DNA from: Cupriavidus necator N-1
GTDB lineage: Bacteria; Pseudomonadota; Gammaproteobacteria; Burkholderiales; Burkholderiaceae
Direction of reading: 5' to 3'
Assembly (NCBI RefSeq): GCF_000219215.1
Contig: NC_015726.1
Coordinates: forward strand, 62,001 to 126,000
DNA: 64,000 nucleotides
Under the pieces are notes generated by a model. The model worked only from the letters and a program-made list of their open reading frames with translations. It was not told where the DNA came from and did no database searches. Positions 61,963 to 64,000 of this stretch are shown piece by piece; position 1 is the stretch's first letter; each line of letters opens with the position of its first letter. The translations under genes were made by a program, and so were the position numbers.

Positions 61963-62831
61963 GCTTCTCCAGGGGGCGCCGCATCCGGCTGCCCGTGCGG
62001 TGGCAGCGCCTGCATGGCGCGCTGGGCGCGCTCGCCCAGGAAATACTCGCGGATGAAGGGGTGGTCCACCTTCACCACTTCAGGGATCGGCGCCGCGGCG
62101 ATCACCTTGTGGTCCGCCAGCACCGCGACGCGGTCCGACAATGCCACCAGCGTGTCCAGGTCGTGCGTGATCATCACCACGGTCAGGCCCAGTTCGCGGC
62201 GCAGTTCGCGGATTAGCCGCACGTAGTCGTCCGAAGCCATCGGGTCCAGCCCGGCGGTGGGCTCGTCCAGGAACAGCAGTTCCGGCTCCAGCGCCAGTGC
62301 GCGCGCCAACGCCACGCGCTTGATCATGCCGCCGGACAGGTCCGCCGGCATCTTGTCGGCATCGCGCGCCGACAGCCCCACCAGCTGCAGCTTGAGCAGC
62401 GCCGCCTGGCAGATCAGGTTGTCGGGCAGCGCGCGTAGCTCGCGCAGCGGCAGCGCGATATTGTCGATCACCGACAGCGCCGAGAACAGCGCGCCGCGCT
62501 GGAACTGCAGCCCCCAGCGGTTGCGCAGCGCCTGCAGCTGCGCCGGGCGCAGCCGGGTCGGGTCTTCGCCGAACACCTTGATGGAGCCCGAGGTGGGACG
62601 CTCCAGCCCCACGATCTGGCGCAGCAGTACGGTCTTGCCGCTGCCCGAGCCGCCAACGATGGACAGCACCTCGTCGCGGTAAACGTCCAGGTTCACATGG
62701 TCATGCACCACCGCCTTGCCGAAGCGCTTGACCAGGTCGCGCACCTCGATGACCGGGGTGCGGTCCGCCTTGCGGTCCGGCTTGCGTCCGGGTTTGCCGT
62801 CCGGCGTGGCGTTCGCTTGCGCCGCGCTCAC
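61959..62831 (-). CDS. MlaF-like ABC transporter ATPase
   Basis: A 290-residue ABC ATPase. Walker A is GGSGSGKT (near residue 62), the signature motif LSGGMIKRVALARAL, Walker B LLFLDEPTAGLD and the switch His in MITHDLD. The GTG start at 62831 overlaps the permease stop (GTGA); the first about 25 residues are Lys/Asp/Arg-rich and precede the ABC fold. The C-terminal extension (FLGERAQRAMQAL) is typical of MlaF-like subunits. It powers the adjacent MlaE-like permease. Confidence 0.93.
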   Translation of the reverse strand: MSAAQANATPDGKPGRKPDRKADRTPVIEVRDLVKRFGKAVVHDHVNLDVYRDEVLSIVGGSGSGKTVLLRQIVGLERPTSGSIKVFGEDPTRLRPAQLQALRNRWGLQFQRGALFSALSVIDNIALPLRELRALPDNLICQAALLKLQLVGLSARDADKMPADLSGGMIKRVALARALALEPELLFLDEPTAGLDPMASDDYVRLIRELRRELGLTVVMITHDLDTLVALSDRVAVLADHKVIAAAPIPEVVKVDHPFIREYFLGERAQRAMQALPPHGQPDAAPPGEA

Positions 62832-63964
62832 AGGCCCACGTCCTTGAACAGGATGGCGAAGACCGCGTCGGCCAGGATCACCATGGTGATCGCGGTCACC
62901 ACCGAGGCGGTGGTGCCTTCGCCCAGGCTTTGCGTATTGGGCTTGATGCGCAGCCCGAAGTGGCATGCGGTCAGCGCGATCAGGATGCCGAACACCACCC
63001 CCTTGCCCAGTCCGAGCCACAGGTTGGCCACCGGCACCGCATCGGGCAGCTCGCGCAGGAAGAAGGTGGCGCTGATGCCCAGCTGCCAGCGCGCGGCCAG
63101 GATGCCGCCCGCCAGCGCCATCACGTCGGTCCAGGCCACCAGCAGCGGCATGGCGATGGCCAGGGCGATCACGCGCGGCATGATCAGCCGGAAGCCGTGC
63201 GAGATGCCCATCACAAGCATCGCATCGAGCTCTTCGGTCACGCGCATCACGCCGATCTGCGCGGTGATGGCCGAACCCGAGCGGCCCGCGATCAGGATCG
63301 CCGCCAGCACCGGCCCCAGCTCGCGGATCACCGCCATGCCCAGGATGTTGACGATAAAGGTGCTGGCGCCAAACGTGCGCAACTGGTTGGCCGACAGGTA
63401 CGACAGCACGATGCCGATCAGGAAGCCGACCAGCGCGGTGATGCCAAGCGCCTTGTAGCCCACGTTGTAGATATTGGCCGAGATCTCGCGCCAGGGGCCG
63501 CGCTGGGGCATGCGTGTAAAGCGCAGCAGGTCGAAGGTCAGCTGGCCCAGCATGCTGACGCCGCGGCCCAGCTGCGCGCCGAACGACAGCACGCTCGCGC
63601 CGAACAGCGTAACCGGGTTGAAGCGGTCCACCATGTGCTTCTTCCAGCCCTCGTCGTGCACTGCGGCGATGCGCTCGAACACGCGGCGCTGGCCTTCGCT
63701 GGCATCGAGCCGCTGCGGCAGCGCGCCGTTCCAGGCCTGCCACAGCAGTTGCCCGCCGATATGGTCCAGCCGCTCGACGCCGGCCAGCGACCACTGCGCG
63801 CTGTCTGGCGCCTGCGCCAGCTCATGCAGTTGCGCGCGCAGCTGCCGCGCCTGGTGGCAGCCGGCCAGGGCGAGCGCGGTCCAGTCGCCACGCAGCGCTA
63901 CGCTGACGGTTCCGTCTCCGCGCGTGATATGGAAGTCTGGCGTCGTCTGGCGTTCCAAGGGCAT
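62828..63964 (-). CDS. MlaE-like permease with N-terminal STAS-like domain
   Basis: A 378-residue permease. Residues about 1-95 are a STAS/MlaB-like domain fused in cis (DFHITRGDGTVSVALRGDWTALA), the rest is the MlaE permease with helices and the conserved GFLIGIVLSYLSANQLRTFGAS and AIRELGPVLAAILIAGRSGSAITAQIGVMRVTEELDAM regions. Fusion replaces a separate MlaB. It is the first gene of the MCE operon (permease, ATPase, MlaD-like, PqiC-like), each overlapping the next or close to it. Likely moves lipids between inner and outer membrane. Confidence 0.92.
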   Translation of the reverse strand: MPLERQTTPDFHITRGDGTVSVALRGDWTALALAGCHQARQLRAQLHELAQAPDSAQWSLAGVERLDHIGGQLLWQAWNGALPQRLDASEGQRRVFERIAAVHDEGWKKHMVDRFNPVTLFGASVLSFGAQLGRGVSMLGQLTFDLLRFTRMPQRGPWREISANIYNVGYKALGITALVGFLIGIVLSYLSANQLRTFGASTFIVNILGMAVIRELGPVLAAILIAGRSGSAITAQIGVMRVTEELDAMLVMGISHGFRLIMPRVIALAIAMPLLVAWTDVMALAGGILAARWQLGISATFFLRELPDAVPVANLWLGLGKGVVFGILIALTACHFGLRIKPNTQSLGEGTTASVVTAITMVILADAVFAILFKDVGL

Positions 63965-64000
63965 GCGATGTGATGGCCGAGTCTCGATTCTAAGCCACCC

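Overview
The window is a gene-dense, GC-rich (visibly well over 60% GC) piece of a betaproteobacterial chromosome. The mreB-mreC-mreD-mrdA-rodA cluster divergent from gatC-gatA, a lipB-lipA pair, a minC-minD-minE operon, a classical 16-strand-type porin and two orphan Bug/TctC-type binding proteins all point to Burkholderiaceae, most likely Cupriavidus or a close relative. This is an inference from gene content; no rRNA, tRNA, CRISPR array, insertion sequence or prophage was found.

Layout. Bases 1-4500: edge of a Rieske oxygenase gene, a drug-efflux MFS gene broken by a one-base frameshift, a secreted glutathione peroxidase, an ODP-type metallo-beta-lactamase-fold protein and a beta-class glutathione S-transferase. 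Bases 4500-13500: an accessory catabolic locus. A five-gene minus-strand operon (ACS-type MFS importer, secreted serine hydrolase, arylmalonate-decarboxylase/maleate-isomerase-like enzyme, dihydropyrimidinase-like enzyme, Asp/Glu-racemase-like enzyme) is divergent from a GntR regulator plus FAH-family hydrolase, followed by an M20 amidohydrolase. Bases 13500-19850: AraC/Fsr efflux pair, MarR/EamA exporter pair with very clear operators, a Bug protein, an orphan response regulator and a small LysR remnant. Bases 19850-26230: porin, minCDE, corA, a Sel1-repeat protein and a MerR regulator. Bases 26300-36600: LysR, a second Bug protein, an AstE/aspartoacylase-like enzyme, three small envelope proteins, a glycosyltransferase, mnmE, a CHAD protein, a thioesterase, a VOC protein and tam.

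Bases 36600-50350 are core functions: gatB, two envelope genes lodged between gatB and gatA, gatA, gatC, then divergently mreBCD-mrdA-rodA, a DUF484 gene and xerC. Bases 50350-59040: LysR/DUF2917 pair, lipB-lipA, then a complete pyroglutamate salvage operon (pxpB-pxpC-pxpA, a DUF969/DUF979 transporter pair, pcp) behind a large AT-rich palindromic operator. Bases 59050-64000: a VanZ-like membrane protein and an MCE-type lipid transport operon (STAS-MlaE-like permease, ATPase, MlaD-like protein, PqiC-like lipoprotein).

Most of the window is conventional. The parts that may hold undescribed biology are the hydantoinase/decarboxylase-like catabolic locus, whose two Asp/Glu-superfamily enzymes both lack the usual two-cysteine racemase site; the regulatory palindromes; the envelope genes translationally coupled to gatA; and the long low-complexity periplasmic tails of MreC and PBP2. 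No clear-cut unknown multi-gene defence or mobile system is visible.
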